Below are positions 34,820-45,689 of a DNA stretch of 64,000 bases, piece by piece. The notes beneath the pieces are model-generated. The model was not told the DNA's origin. It did not search any database and saw only the letters and a program-made list of their open reading frames with translations. Within the stretch, counting starts at the first letter, position 1. Each line of letters opens with the position of its first letter. Source of the stretch: Gnetum montanum (Eukaryota; Streptophyta; Gnetopsida; Gnetales; Gnetaceae); the NCBI GenBank assembly GCA_015680685.1, contig MNCI01011147.1, forward strand, positions 216,111-280,110, given 5' to 3'. The position numbers were made by a program, and so were the translations under genes.

Positions 34820-36041
34820 AAAGCCTACCTGTAACATGACAAACCCCCACACGGATTGACATCTTCTCAAAGAGATGCAATCCGTAAGCATGCCTGGCAA
34901 TATACGCTCATCGAAAATGATGCCCTATGCCAACGCTCCTATGACGGGATATTTTTGGCATGCGTGGGTGGGGAGTAGGTGTAGAAGGTGATTAATGAAG
35001 TGCATGAGGGGCTGTGTGGTGAACACATACCGCCTAGGGCTATGGCTACAAAAATTAGATGCCTAGGGTACTATTGGCTCCACATGGAGCGTGACTACTT
35101 GTCAAAAGTCAAGACGTGTAGCATGTGCCAGAGATACACAAATCTCATACACGTTTCATCTAAAAATCGGCACCCAACGCAAATCATGTGGCCTTTCCAA
35201 TGATGGGGACTAGATCTCATAGAACCTATCACGCCTAAGTCCTCTGCGGGGTATAGCTTCATTATCACCACTACCGAGTATTTTACTAAGTGGGTGAAAC
35301 CCATTCCCCTGAGGAAGAAGACATCTCAGCAAATCACCATTTCATCATGGACAACATCGTGACAAGGTTTGGGCTTCCAATGACTATTGTAATCGACAAT
35401 GGACCACAATTTAGTAGTACAGAAACCCAAACCTTCTACAACAATCTAGGCATCAAGCAATCATTCTTCTCCATGTATTACCCATAGGAGAATAGAAAGG
35501 CATAGGCTACAAATAAGTCCATCATTAACCTACTGAAGCAGATGCTTAACAACAACAAGAGGTAGTGTCATAAGCAAATCCTCTACATTCTATGGGCCTA
35601 TAGGATGACATGCAGAACTGCAACAAATAAGACTCCTTACAGCCTTGTTTATGTATCTAAAGCTATGTTTCCTCTTGAGTTGCAGGTACCATCACTCCAG
35701 ATGATCCTCTTGGATTTCATAAGAAAAGCCCAGAACAATGAGTCATGGATCATCAACCTCGACTCAATAGAGGAGGAGCGCGTAGACGCTGAGACGCATA
35801 GAGCACTATTAGAGCAAGGAACAACAAAAGCACTACGAACTCGCATCGATAGCTAGTACAGAAGGGAGACCTCATCCTCAAGGCTATCTGTGAGCATGTG
35901 AACAAATTCTCAACTAACTGGGAAGGCCCTTACATGGTCATTAAATCCTTCGGGAATGGAGCCTTCAAGCTGGTAGACATGGACAGCAACGAGTTTGCCA
36001 ACTCGGTGAATCACTCGTACCTCAAGCTGTACTACATCTGA
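34820..36041 (+). pseudogene. T5 integrase
   Basis: The H2C2 zinc domain HEGLCGEHIPP ... VKTCSMCQRY (~35000-35135) is followed by the core with WGLDLIEPIT (first Asp, ~35205) and IVIDNGPQFSS (second Asp, ~35390). The catalytic Glu position in RKA-ATNKSII is a TAG stop (~35501), so the triad is lost. The C-terminal GPY/F part NWEGPYMVIKSFGNGAFKLV (~35918) ends SYLKLYYI then TGA at 36039. Confidence 0.92.
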
Positions 36042-36520
36042 AGCATGAAGACAACAAGCAACATCCACAATGACATTAAACTAGTAGCAACGAGCAACAT
36101 CCACAATGATGTTAAACTAGCGGCAACGAGCAACATTCACAATGATGTTAAACTAGTGGTATCGAGCAGTGTTTGCAATGATGTTAAACTAGTGACAACG
36201 AGTAGTGTTTGCAATGACGTTAAACTAGTGGCAACGAGCAGCATCCACAATGACGTTAAACTAGTGGCAACGAGCAGTGTCCACAATGATGTTAAACTAG
36301 CAGCATCAAGCAACGTCCTCTATGATGTTAAACTAGCAGTAATCATCCTCTATGACGTTAAACTGGCACAACTAGTCCACTATGACTATAAACTAGCATA
36401 GCGCATCCGCTATGATGTTAAACTAGCATGTACGATCTGTTGGGACCTTAAACCAGCATAGCAGTCTACTGGGACCCTAAATCAATGCACGGTCTACCAA
36501 GACCTTAAACTAGGTTCATG
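36042..36520 (+). repeat. Third T5 motif array (GATGTTAAACTAG), partly in frame with integrase
   Basis: About eight units of 36 bp (for example ACAATGATGTTAAACTAG) are followed by five looser units to 36520. The array is open in the integrase frame for 118 codons after the TGA at 36039 and encodes about 12-residue repeats (NDVKLVATSSVH). It may once have been a C-terminal tail, or just DNA repeats that keep frame because 36 is divisible by 3. Confidence 0.75.
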
Positions 36521-37571
36521 TCATGTCCCCAGCATGCATTTGCGCCAAGTACACATCGAACGAGCATGCACGATGTCGACATGGGGGTGGGACATTGTGG
36601 CTCCAGAACGTAGTTCACGATGCAATGGGAACACGATCTGGAACAAACTTAATGCTTCCACCCTTGGCATTGTGATGACCCTCCGGAGATGTCGTATGAC
36701 ATCACACTAGCCCTCCAGACCTATCGTCACCATGGCCCACCACCCTGATGGTAGTTCCTTAGCCAGTGCCCGCCGCTGGAGTTCCAGCAGTATTGTGGCC
36801 TAGCCACAATACTGTTACCCTCCAGCTCCCTGCCAATGCCTTGGCTCACACGAACTTTAGCTATGTGGTAGTTGATCCCATAACTAAACTAAGAATGCAT
36901 GCCTTTGGTAGGGATTCTAGAGCATCTGCACTCATAGTAGACCCTGGTGCCTTCGATGCCAACTCCTCTGTGATGATGCTGCCAAGGCCACTGATGGCCT
37001 TCCTACTTTGGACATTGTGCACCAGCATGGATGTCCAAGAGCTTCAACAATGTCTACAGCAAGCAAGACCTTTTCCCTTGCTTTGCATCATGGTTGTTTC
37101 ACTCTCCATCATGCTTACAAGGTGCGACCAAAAGTGCGACTTGCCACAGTAGCAAATGCTACGGTGTCGCGAAGTGAGTGCCTCGACTAGGTCGAATACT
37201 TTAGGGTGCAAGTTCCATAACATGCATAATGCAGCTCACCGCATGGAAAGCATCTATAGTCAGGTTAAAAGCCCACCTAGATGTAACACAACTCATCCTG
37301 GGAAAGCATACTTGTCCTATAGAGGGTCGAAGGCTAGCAAAGGTAAAGATGAAAACACAAACAAGTCCCTCATGAGCACTCCAATGAGGAACTCTGCTAA
37401 ACATCATCTTTACCCTTCTCTTAAACCTCCTTTGTTCCTGCTTCACCCTTTTACTCTCAAGTGCAGCTAAGCGACGTCTTGATGATCACCAAGCGGCAAC
37501 GTTAGCATCGCGTCTCCCATGGTGTTTCGTATTCTTTGTCAACATCTCTCAAGCCTGTCCTCCAAACATCG
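36521..37571 (+). other. T5 3' region, unassigned
   Basis: It is comparatively GC-rich. The longest open stretch, 36766-37152, begins MPAAGVPAVLWPSHNTVTLQ and matches nothing I recognise; another open stretch is 37156-37470. It could be an old accessory ORF or non-coding sequence. Confidence 0.4.
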
Positions 37572-37586
37572 ACAAAGAGGGGCTAA
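37572..37586 (+). promoter_or_regulatory. Polypurine tract of T5
   Basis: ACAAAGAGGGGCTAA lies directly before the 3' LTR. It matches the T2 tract apart from a T for C. Confidence 0.85.
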
Positions 37587-39273
37587 TTAAACACCCCAAA
37601 ATTCAAAGACATCCTTACTTCACTAGGTCTTTGCAAATTGCATAGCGTCATGACAGTTATTTAGGAGATGGAGTCTCTGAAGTTTAGATTGTCCTGTTCG
37701 GCAAGTTTTCTACCCCATGTGTCAACAAGCTAAATGGATTCTCTAGCCTGCCCACTTGAGTAGTTCATCCAGCCAACAACACGCTCAGAAGCAATGCTCA
37801 GAATGCACAAAATACTTTGGCAAGTTTTTAAAGTCAAGGAGTTTTGCTATGCTATGTAGCATAGTAGACTCTAGAAGATGTTTGTAGAAGCGCAGTGCTA
37901 CACTATGCTATGCTACACAGTGTAGAACAGTGTAGCAAAAGCTAGATGATCAGTCCCCTTGCCCAACTTCAAGTCCTTCAGCAACGTCTCCTTCCATTAG
38001 AAAGCAGTGAAATTGGCCAAAATTAGGTCATGTTTGCTACTACGCTACACTAAGCTACATGGCACAGTGAGGTGTAGCAATTCTATGGAAGTTGATAGAA
38101 GTTATCCTGAAGGGCGGGATCAGCAAGTTTGCAAGCTTCGCAGTACAAAAGGCAAAGTTTGCAGATTGGCATCGTTTTTGCGACTAAGGACAGCTGCTAC
38201 GCTATGATACACTATGTAGTGTAGCATAGTGTAGCAAATCTATAACCAGTAGTCACAACACTGCAAAGGTTTCCAACAAGATGCAACCCAAATTCTTTAC
38301 TTTGAACTAGTGGCTACGCTACGCTGCGTAGTATAGCATAGCATGATAAGATGCTACGCTACACAAAATGCTGTGCTATAAAGCATAGCAAGGCATGGCA
38401 AGTGGTTACATGACATTAATGCACCTCACCTAATTGCATTATTGCTCTGACAATGTAATTACGATGTGGCAATCCTGTAATTACGGCATGGTAGACTCAC
38501 CCAATGGTCACGCAGGCACATGTAGCATAGACAGGTTAGCATAAGCCTAAGGCACGTGGCATCCAAACTACATCTTTTACATGCCATTGGTCATATAAAT
38601 ACCCCAATGAACAACACTTAAAAAGCTTCTGGCACTCTGGCTCTCTTTTTGCACTTTCAGGTTTCGGTTTTCTGAGCAATCTGGTTGGTTAACAATTTTG
38701 TTGGCTGACAAGCAAAAAGTTAGCACTGTAACCTTGAGCATTGTAAGATTTCTATTTTGACATTGTAAATAGTTAGCGTTCTCAGCTGGCATTTTTTTTT
38801 CCTCTTTTCTACCACCTTGGTAGCACTTCGCATTGTTAACTCCTGAGCCTGCGTCCAAGCGCACAGCCGTCTTGCTCTACACATCTTGGTTACTCTCAGG
38901 ATCTCTGCACTTCTTAGAGCTGTGCAACCAATTGTATCCATCTTGACAGAGTGAAGCTGTAGCTTCAAAGCGGTGCATTTTTCTAACTACATTTCACTGT
39001 ATCCCTTGTTTGCTATTGCATTTCGCATTTTACATTGTTTTCTGCCTCTTTTACATTCAAGCGTTATTTTATAAGTTCTGTGTTTTCTTTTAAACCACAC
39101 GTTGAAAAAGGTTGTATAGACACCAACTAAGTCCCTGTCTAATCAACCATACCATTCAGGGTGCCCCGTATCCATTCCATCCATCACGGCCCTCCCATGG
39201 ATATGGGGTTAAGACTGTCACGACCGACGACCCCTTAGTGTTTTTCCAGCCGTCGACGTTTTCGGTCGCTACA
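37587..39273 (+). repeat. T5 3' LTR (1687 bp)
   Basis: It starts TTAAACACCCCAAAATTC (TG mutated to TT) and ends GGTCGCTACA, followed by GTGCC. The palindromic cluster is at 37840-38395 and the TATA box at 38594. It includes 38612-38948, which is absent from the 5' LTR. Confidence 0.93.
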
Positions 39274-39811
39274 GTGCCTTACCAAGAGGATCCATATCCT
39301 CTCTGGAAGACTTGATTTTGTAGTTCATTAATTGTTTCAAGTACAACTTAATATCTAATACCACCCTTGACTAGTTGATGAAGATCAAGCAAGGACTCTT
39401 TGAATTGGTGTAGAAGTTTATCCAATGATGGAATGCTCTACTTAATGAAATGTCAGAACCAATAGCTAAAACACAACTTCTGGCTATTTTCAAAGGGGTG
39501 GTTAACAACTTCATTAAGTCAAAACTATATTATCTTGATCCACGGTCATTTAATCAAGCATTTTTCCAAACTAAGAACATAGAGGATGTTAGAGAAGTTA
39601 GTCATAACCCTACCAATGTAGCATATAAGAACCAACATACACAAAAGGATAGGGAGAAGGAAAAGCAAAACAACATAGTAGTGGCCATTATAGGAGAGGA
39701 AAAAAAAACAAAAAGCTAGGGGTTAAGAACAAATCAACATAAGGTCCTTGCCAACAACAACAACCAACCCTTAGCATCTAGGGCCTTAACATCAACTACT
39801 TCTAGGCCTAA
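39274..39811 (+). pseudogene. T4 gag, second part
   Basis: Continues the gag core after T5: LPRGSISSLEDL, INCFKYNLISNTTLD, MKIKQGLFELV, MSEPIAKTQLLAIFKG and VVNNFIKSKLYYLDPRSFNQ, with NIEDV and a Lys-rich segment. The same order and spacing occur in T5 gag (24500-24850). It breaks at SRPN (39811), where T6 is inserted, and continues at 49142. Confidence 0.85.
39807..39811. repeat. Target-site duplication of T6 (CCTAA; right copy 49142-49146)
   Basis: Perfect 5-bp duplication. Joining the flanks restores T4 gag RPNFKQED..SKYTRLPLKL, which matches the T2 gag RSNFQRKDHSKYTPLP. Confidence 0.9.
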
Positions 39812-40693
39812 CAATGAGCGACAAGGTACCCCTAAATCCAACCATATGAATTATAAGCATTCATGCATGATCTAGTTGAATTGCATGGATGGAACTAGTT
39901 ATGCATTTAAATTGTTATACCTTAATTGTAGTTTACTATCTTTCCACTTGGAATTCTAGTAGCTTTATCATGTATGGTTTAGTCCAAAGTGAGGCATATG
40001 AGAATTGATGTTGTTCAACCCCAAGCTACTCCTAATGATGATAAAAAAATTACTTGTTTAGTCTAATCAACAATGGAAAGCAAAGTCTAACCAGCCTATG
40101 TACGATGAGTATCCATTCCTAACCTTCTGTACATGACTTGGACTTTGTGCAAGTACCACTAGGATTACCAACCATACTGTTATTGGGTGTACCAAAAAAT
40201 AACACTACTAGGTTACCAAGTAATTACACTTAAGTGCTCATGATTAGTCATACTCATTCCACTTAATGATAGAAATAATAAAGGGTAATGAATGAAAACA
40301 TTAACTAAGGAAAAGAGTAAATATGTAAGTAGTTAACAATAATAATAAAGCTAAGTGGATGTTGCAATGATGGAAGTGATCTTGATATTTATTGAAAAAC
40401 ATGTAATGTGTCTAATTTTGTCACACTTAAATAATGATGTCATATAATCACTTAACATCACACTGTAGGTATGCACTGGAAGCTAACAAAACTTGAAATC
40501 TATCAAAATTTATCTATCTATGTCTATCTCTCTATATCCCAACCATGCACTCAAGTTGGTATTTATAGGCTAGCACAAAGGGGACAATATTGGATCCCCG
40601 ACATCAGAGGTTGTGCCCTGATATTAGATACCTAACATTGCATCTCTAATATTGGATATTTGATATTGTAGCCTTGCAAAACATGACTCATCA
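39812..40693 (-). repeat. T6 3' LTR
   Basis: Direct repeat of 48259-49141 (882 and 883 bp). In element sense it starts TGATGAGTCATG. A TATAAATA box lies on the minus strand at 40560-40567. Confidence 0.9.
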
Positions 40694-40703
40694 TACCCCC
40701 ATG
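40694..40703 (-). promoter_or_regulatory. Polypurine-tract-like sequence of T6
   Basis: CATGGGGGTA on the minus strand directly precedes the 3' LTR start TGATGAG. Confidence 0.6.
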
Positions 40704-41699
40704 ACTAAATGAAAACTCATCCTTGAGTTAAACATAAATGAGGAAAAAGTTCTTTATAAAATATTGCAAAGGTATGGAATTATTGATTGACTTAAAAAGC
40801 ACACAAATTAACTCTTTCATGCCACAGTGGTTTTTTACACGAAATGGACACATTATGACAAAACAAAAAAATAACAAAAATAAGGAAACTCATGTAGTTT
40901 CTAGAGCTGGTGGCTCTTCCATGGGTCGTTTTCCCTTGTCATCAAGCTTCTAGAAGTTATAGTGATTTAGGAATACATACAACTTCTCCTCCTCTATTTT
41001 TGGGTCATGTATTGTCCAAGCTTATGAGCTAATGTGTGTTGGAACTGGTACATCCCATGAACATGGTAGCTATAGGAACATCTTATTTGCTTTCATGTAC
41101 CATGTTGCAAACTACTATCATTCCTCCTCAAAATCTCTACCCTTTTCTTTTATTTCATGATGATCTATTAATATTTTAGCCAAGTTTGAGGCTACATCTC
41201 TTTGTTCATGCTAGTGAGCCTTAATTGCTTCCAATTTTGAGTTTGCCACATGGAGTTTTTGAAGAGCACTTTTCCTATCAACAAACTCTTTTTCATACAA
41301 GGTGTAAGTGGCTACTACTTATTGTTCCAAATATTTTTTGGGCTAACCTATTGTTAACATGGGAAGGTTGGCATAGCAAAGGTTAGCCAATGTCATGTAC
41401 TCTTTCAAATCTTCAATCTACAGGTCCTTATTCTTCACTTCTGCTTGGTGGACCAAGGCATAGCTATCCAAGATGGACTGCTAATTAGGATTCTATGCTG
41501 ACATGGAACTAATAAAGGCCTTTGCCATCTAGATTTCTTTTTCATTAATTTGTTTGTACATACCAATTTGGTCTTGGAAGTGCTCCTTCAGTTTTTTATG
41601 TTTCTTGGTCTCATTTGCCTATGCTTATCTTAATTTTAGATTGTTGTCAGATTGCATGGACCTCCTTCATTGAGAGGGTTTTATTTTCTCTGGCTAATC

Positions 41700-43440
41700 T
41701 ACTTATGTCTTGGTTGACCCTCATTAGTTATTCTCTTAATTTTTGAACACTTTCTTTCAAGATATTTTTCTATCTCTCTATAGTGGTCAACCTTGCATTA
41801 TCAACAACAAGTTGTTTATTTTCCTCTTGTGCAGTAGTCAATGCTTTCTTATGGGCATATGCTTGGGATTTGGTGGCTAAGGCATTTCAAACTACTTTCT
41901 CCTTTTCCTATCCAACAACTTTGTTCGATTTAATCAATTGGCCTAGCTACTTTGTTCAAAGTTATTCTAAATAGTCAAGCTTAATGAATTGGAAAGGATC
42001 CCTCCTTTTAACTCTTAGGGTGACAAGCTCTTGTTATAACCTATGCACTTCTACTTCTACATGCTCTACGTTGGTCTCTACTATGACTAGTTTTTCTTCT
42101 ATGGCGATGAGGTCAGATTGTACTACAGTGACATCACTGGGGATGTTAAACGGAGTTGTCATTACTTGTCTATTTTTCAGCAATCTACCAAGCACATCCT
42201 CATGGGTCATAGAAGTCACTGAAGTTGAAACTAAGATTTTCACATCTCTAGTTTTAGTCAAATCTACCAAATGCACAATAGTCATATTAAAAGATTCTTT
42301 GATATGGTCTATGATAACTTTTGTTGTGCCTGACACATCTTAGTGTTGCATGACCACAATGGTGGCAACTTCTCCTGTTTCAAGCATTACTTGAAAAGAT
42401 GTAGTGTTTCCAAAGATCTATTGTAACTAGTAGGTTTCTTCTCCTAGTTGCAAAGAAATCTATCTCCTTGATGGATCAACATAAACTGTAGGCTTCATAG
42501 CATCATTGATGATCCAAAAGAGGTTTGATTCATTCCTACTTCCCCAACTAAGAGTTTTAGTTATTCTCTGTAGATGGCTCATTACAGGCCTATAGTCTTG
42601 TAGTGGTGATAGTGGAACTTGTAGCTCTTGCCATTACACTAGTTCTTGCTCAAGCTCCTTTTCTAGTTCTTGTTCTAGCTCCTTCTCTAGTTCTTTTTCA
42701 TCATCAAGGTCTTTCCTTGGGGCTACAGGTTTAAGTAATTTAGCGAAGGAAGCATTCTGAGCCCTCCTAGGAACATCATTGGTGTAGCCTAGGATTATAG
42801 CATGCTAGCATAGCTTTCTAATTAGGCAAGGGAATGGAAGTATTTTCTTTCCTACCTTTCTTTCCTCAAACTACCTTTAAATTTCCAAGAAGTACAATTG
42901 GGCAAGATTGACATTGTATTTTTCCATCAAAATTGCATTTCCACTAGTCACTTAAGTTGATATTCTATTGAGCCCTTTAGTTGGGAAGAGGTGATATGTG
43001 CCAATTTTGAAGTAGATACTCTCTTCCAAGGTCAACTCATTATATATCTTATTTTCTTTGTTGTATGCCCACTTCAACCACAGTTTCCTAGTTTCTACAT
43101 TGGACCTTGTAGACAGATGCGCTACCTTGGCCTCCACATTAGGTATGTTCAAAGCCTTTGCAATGGCCTTGACTGAAAAAGAGATAGAGACTCCACTAAT
43201 GTTGACCATGGTACCTTCTACCTTATTATGCCAAACTTGGTACATCTCACCAAGGTACCATTCCCCACTTGTAGAGAGGATGTGCCATAGAGGCAACGCC
43301 TACAGGTGAGTTCTAATTACCTTAGGGACAAATGTTGTGAATGGCCTGAAGTTCATTTCCATGACCACTGTGGTCAACATGGATTACTCCTAGATGGCTT
43401 GGAGGCATTCTTGGAATAATGTGAGGTGTTTCCGTTGCAT
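41700..43440 (-). pseudogene. T6 second ORF, unknown protein with coiled-coil-like tail
   Basis: On the minus strand, MNFRPFTTFVPKVIRTHL and PLWHILSTSGEWYLGEMYQV lead into VWHNKVEGTMVNISGVSISF, AIAKALNIPNVEAKVAHLST and KLWLKWAYNKENKIYNELTL (42952-43296). A Glu-rich run (EKELEQELEKELEQELV, ~42630-42700) and heptad-like segments (MSGTTKVIIDHIKESFNMTI, 42034-42336) follow. The long conserved-looking reading suggests a real accessory protein. It is sense with respect to gag. I do not recognise the family. It is broken by several stops. Confidence 0.5.
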
Positions 43441-45689
43441 TGGAGCTTGTGGCTTAGTGGCCTTCCCTTGGATTGACTACCTTGTAGTAGAAGCCTCTTG
43501 ATGAATGTGAAATGACTGAGCCTCTTGTTCTTCATGCTCAATTGATGGATCTTGTTATCCTCCTTAGCCTCTACTACTTCTCAGGCATTTGCTTGTGCCT
43601 TATGAAGGTCCTTCTTGTCTGCCTCTCTTTGGGACCATTTGCAATCAATCAAGGATTTAGTGTTACTAAGGTATTTTGCATTTATCCTCAATAGGTTTAT
43701 ACCATACTTATTTTCTTAGTTCCATTAGGTTATTAGTTCATGTGATTACAAAGTTAGAAAAATTTCAAGAAAAATTTCTAAAAAGTGTTAGCTTCTTTTA
43801 TGACCCTTCACAGTTGTCTTCTTTTCCCTTATGTATGACTTATAATGATGGTTATGATTCCTTGGGTGAGAAAATTAAAGGTTCTTGCATTCATATGATT
43901 GATTGTTTATTAAAATACTTAAGGTTTTTAACATGCTTACCCTTATAATACCTTAGAAAATTTTGAAAAATTGGCACAAGTTTTCCATGCAAGCACCCTC
44001 TCCCAACTAAATTGAACACTTCAAGTTCAGCTAGGTTCAAAAACCATAAAAATCAAAGTACTAGGGAGCAAGATATTTTGTGTGGAAGCTGGTTGCATAT
44101 ATATCTAAGTTGAGAGAGAAAAATACAAAAACTCCCCTAGCTTCAAGTGATGATAATGATTTTTTGAACATCACAAGGCTCCTATTTCTAGGTTTTTATG
44201 GACCCAATATCAGGTATCTAATGTCAAGTCCCACTTGATATTGGGTAGTCAATATTGGGGTTCTTGGAAATGCATTTAATAAGGATATTTAGCATGGAAA
44301 ATAAAGCTCTATGATTGGTTAGAAGGTTTCATGTAAAATCCACAATTCTAAGGTAAGTGAAAATTTATATTGAGGCACTAGAAGTGTTAGAAGATGGAAT
44401 TGTAGGCATTAATAGCTTTCAAAGATGTAAGAAAATGGGTATTGGATTAATGATGTAAAATGGATTGGTTATATGAGAAGGAAAGGTTCTGAGTTTATCA
44501 TTTATGCATTTGTAAGGTTCATGATGTTGTGCTAGACAAGTACAAGTTACAACAGTTATACAAGTGGATCCTTCCCAAAGTAGGCTATGCTTTAAATGTC
44601 CTTGTATAACCACACCCAAGAATGTTCGTAGGCACCAAAGGGATTGAATGCAATACATACCTATTGAACAAAACACACATGTTAAAATTACCAATTTGAG
44701 AAAATAACTCTATGTTACACAAAACCACAAGTTAGGATCAGACAGATAGTGAGATGAAATGGATTTTATAAAGGATTATAGAAATTGGGATGGGAGGTTC
44801 CTTACAATAGGCATAATGAATCCTTGTGTGTTAGTAATGGTGAAAGTAATCAATAGCCCTTCTTTTCAAGATTCAAACCATGTTCCAGTGACATCACATT
44901 GTTTCATCACTTCATTTGACAACCATAAGACTACCATAGTTGTAAGGAGTAACATCACTTGGTATTTTGTCCAAGGGAGGAGTTATTCATGGCACTTTTT
45001 TTTTGAATTTGAGAAGCTACAAACCTTCAAACATGGGTAATATGTCTTTCTAGTGGAACCCATACAAATTTATTGAATGACCTTTTATTTTATTCTTATT
45101 GGTGTTAACCTTACTAGAGGACTACCTTCAAGCATGGGTAACATGTCTTTCTAGTGACATGGTAAGGAAGCACTTATTTTACTCTTACTCTTAGTTTTTT
45201 TATATCTACAAGGATATAATTACAACCTTGGCAACATGATAGAACATACAGAAGTGATAAAAGAGATCCACAAATTTCCTTGATATCACACCCTTCACAT
45301 TCCTACTTGGTTCTTCATTTTTCTATCTAGGAACAATGATTACAAATTTTTTCTTAGTTTAATGATAAAAAAAAATATCATTATGATCATAGTAAGAACC
45401 TCTTATTAATGGGAAGGGTGGATGGATGATGTTGTCTCACTATCCAAATAATTAGTCTATCATGGCTTGATAACATAGAGAAACCCTCACCTCAATGGCC
45501 TACATGATTATTTTATTCACAAGAAAGATTTCTAACAAAGGGAATGAGAAAAAAATGTGCAAAAAGTTGAAAAGGATAGGAAAAATTTATATTAAGAAAT
45601 GATAAAATGATAAAAACTTGTAAAACAAAATGATGAAAAACACCTATTAATTCTAAGTGTTAGGATGGGGCATTTCCTCCATGACTAAG
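43441..45689 (-). other. T6 middle region
   Basis: No supportable gene. At 44205-44270 there are inverted words around CCAATATCAGGTATC/GATATTGGGTAG that also occur in the LTRs (40590-40670, 49040-49125). Confidence 0.5.

Larger units (their letters stand above)
21305..39273 (+). mobile_element. T5: ~18-kb Tat-lineage Ty3/gypsy retrotransposon with antisense accessory gene
   Basis: A complete element bounded by LTRs (21305-22658, 37587-39273) and a perfect target duplication. Sense order: primer site, duplicated leader, gag, protease, motif array, [antisense gene 27271-31737], motif array, RT, RNase H, archaeal-type RNase H, integrase, motif array, unassigned 1-kb region, purine tract. The dual RNase H after RT is the hallmark of the Tat lineage. 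The large size is due to the antisense gene and the arrays. Stops and frameshifts show the copy is inactive. Confidence 0.93.

Noticed and set aside
36042-36520. Possible CRISPR-like array (regular repeats with spacers)
   Set aside because: The units diverge, spacers are themselves repeats, the context is a plant retrotransposon and no cas genes exist.
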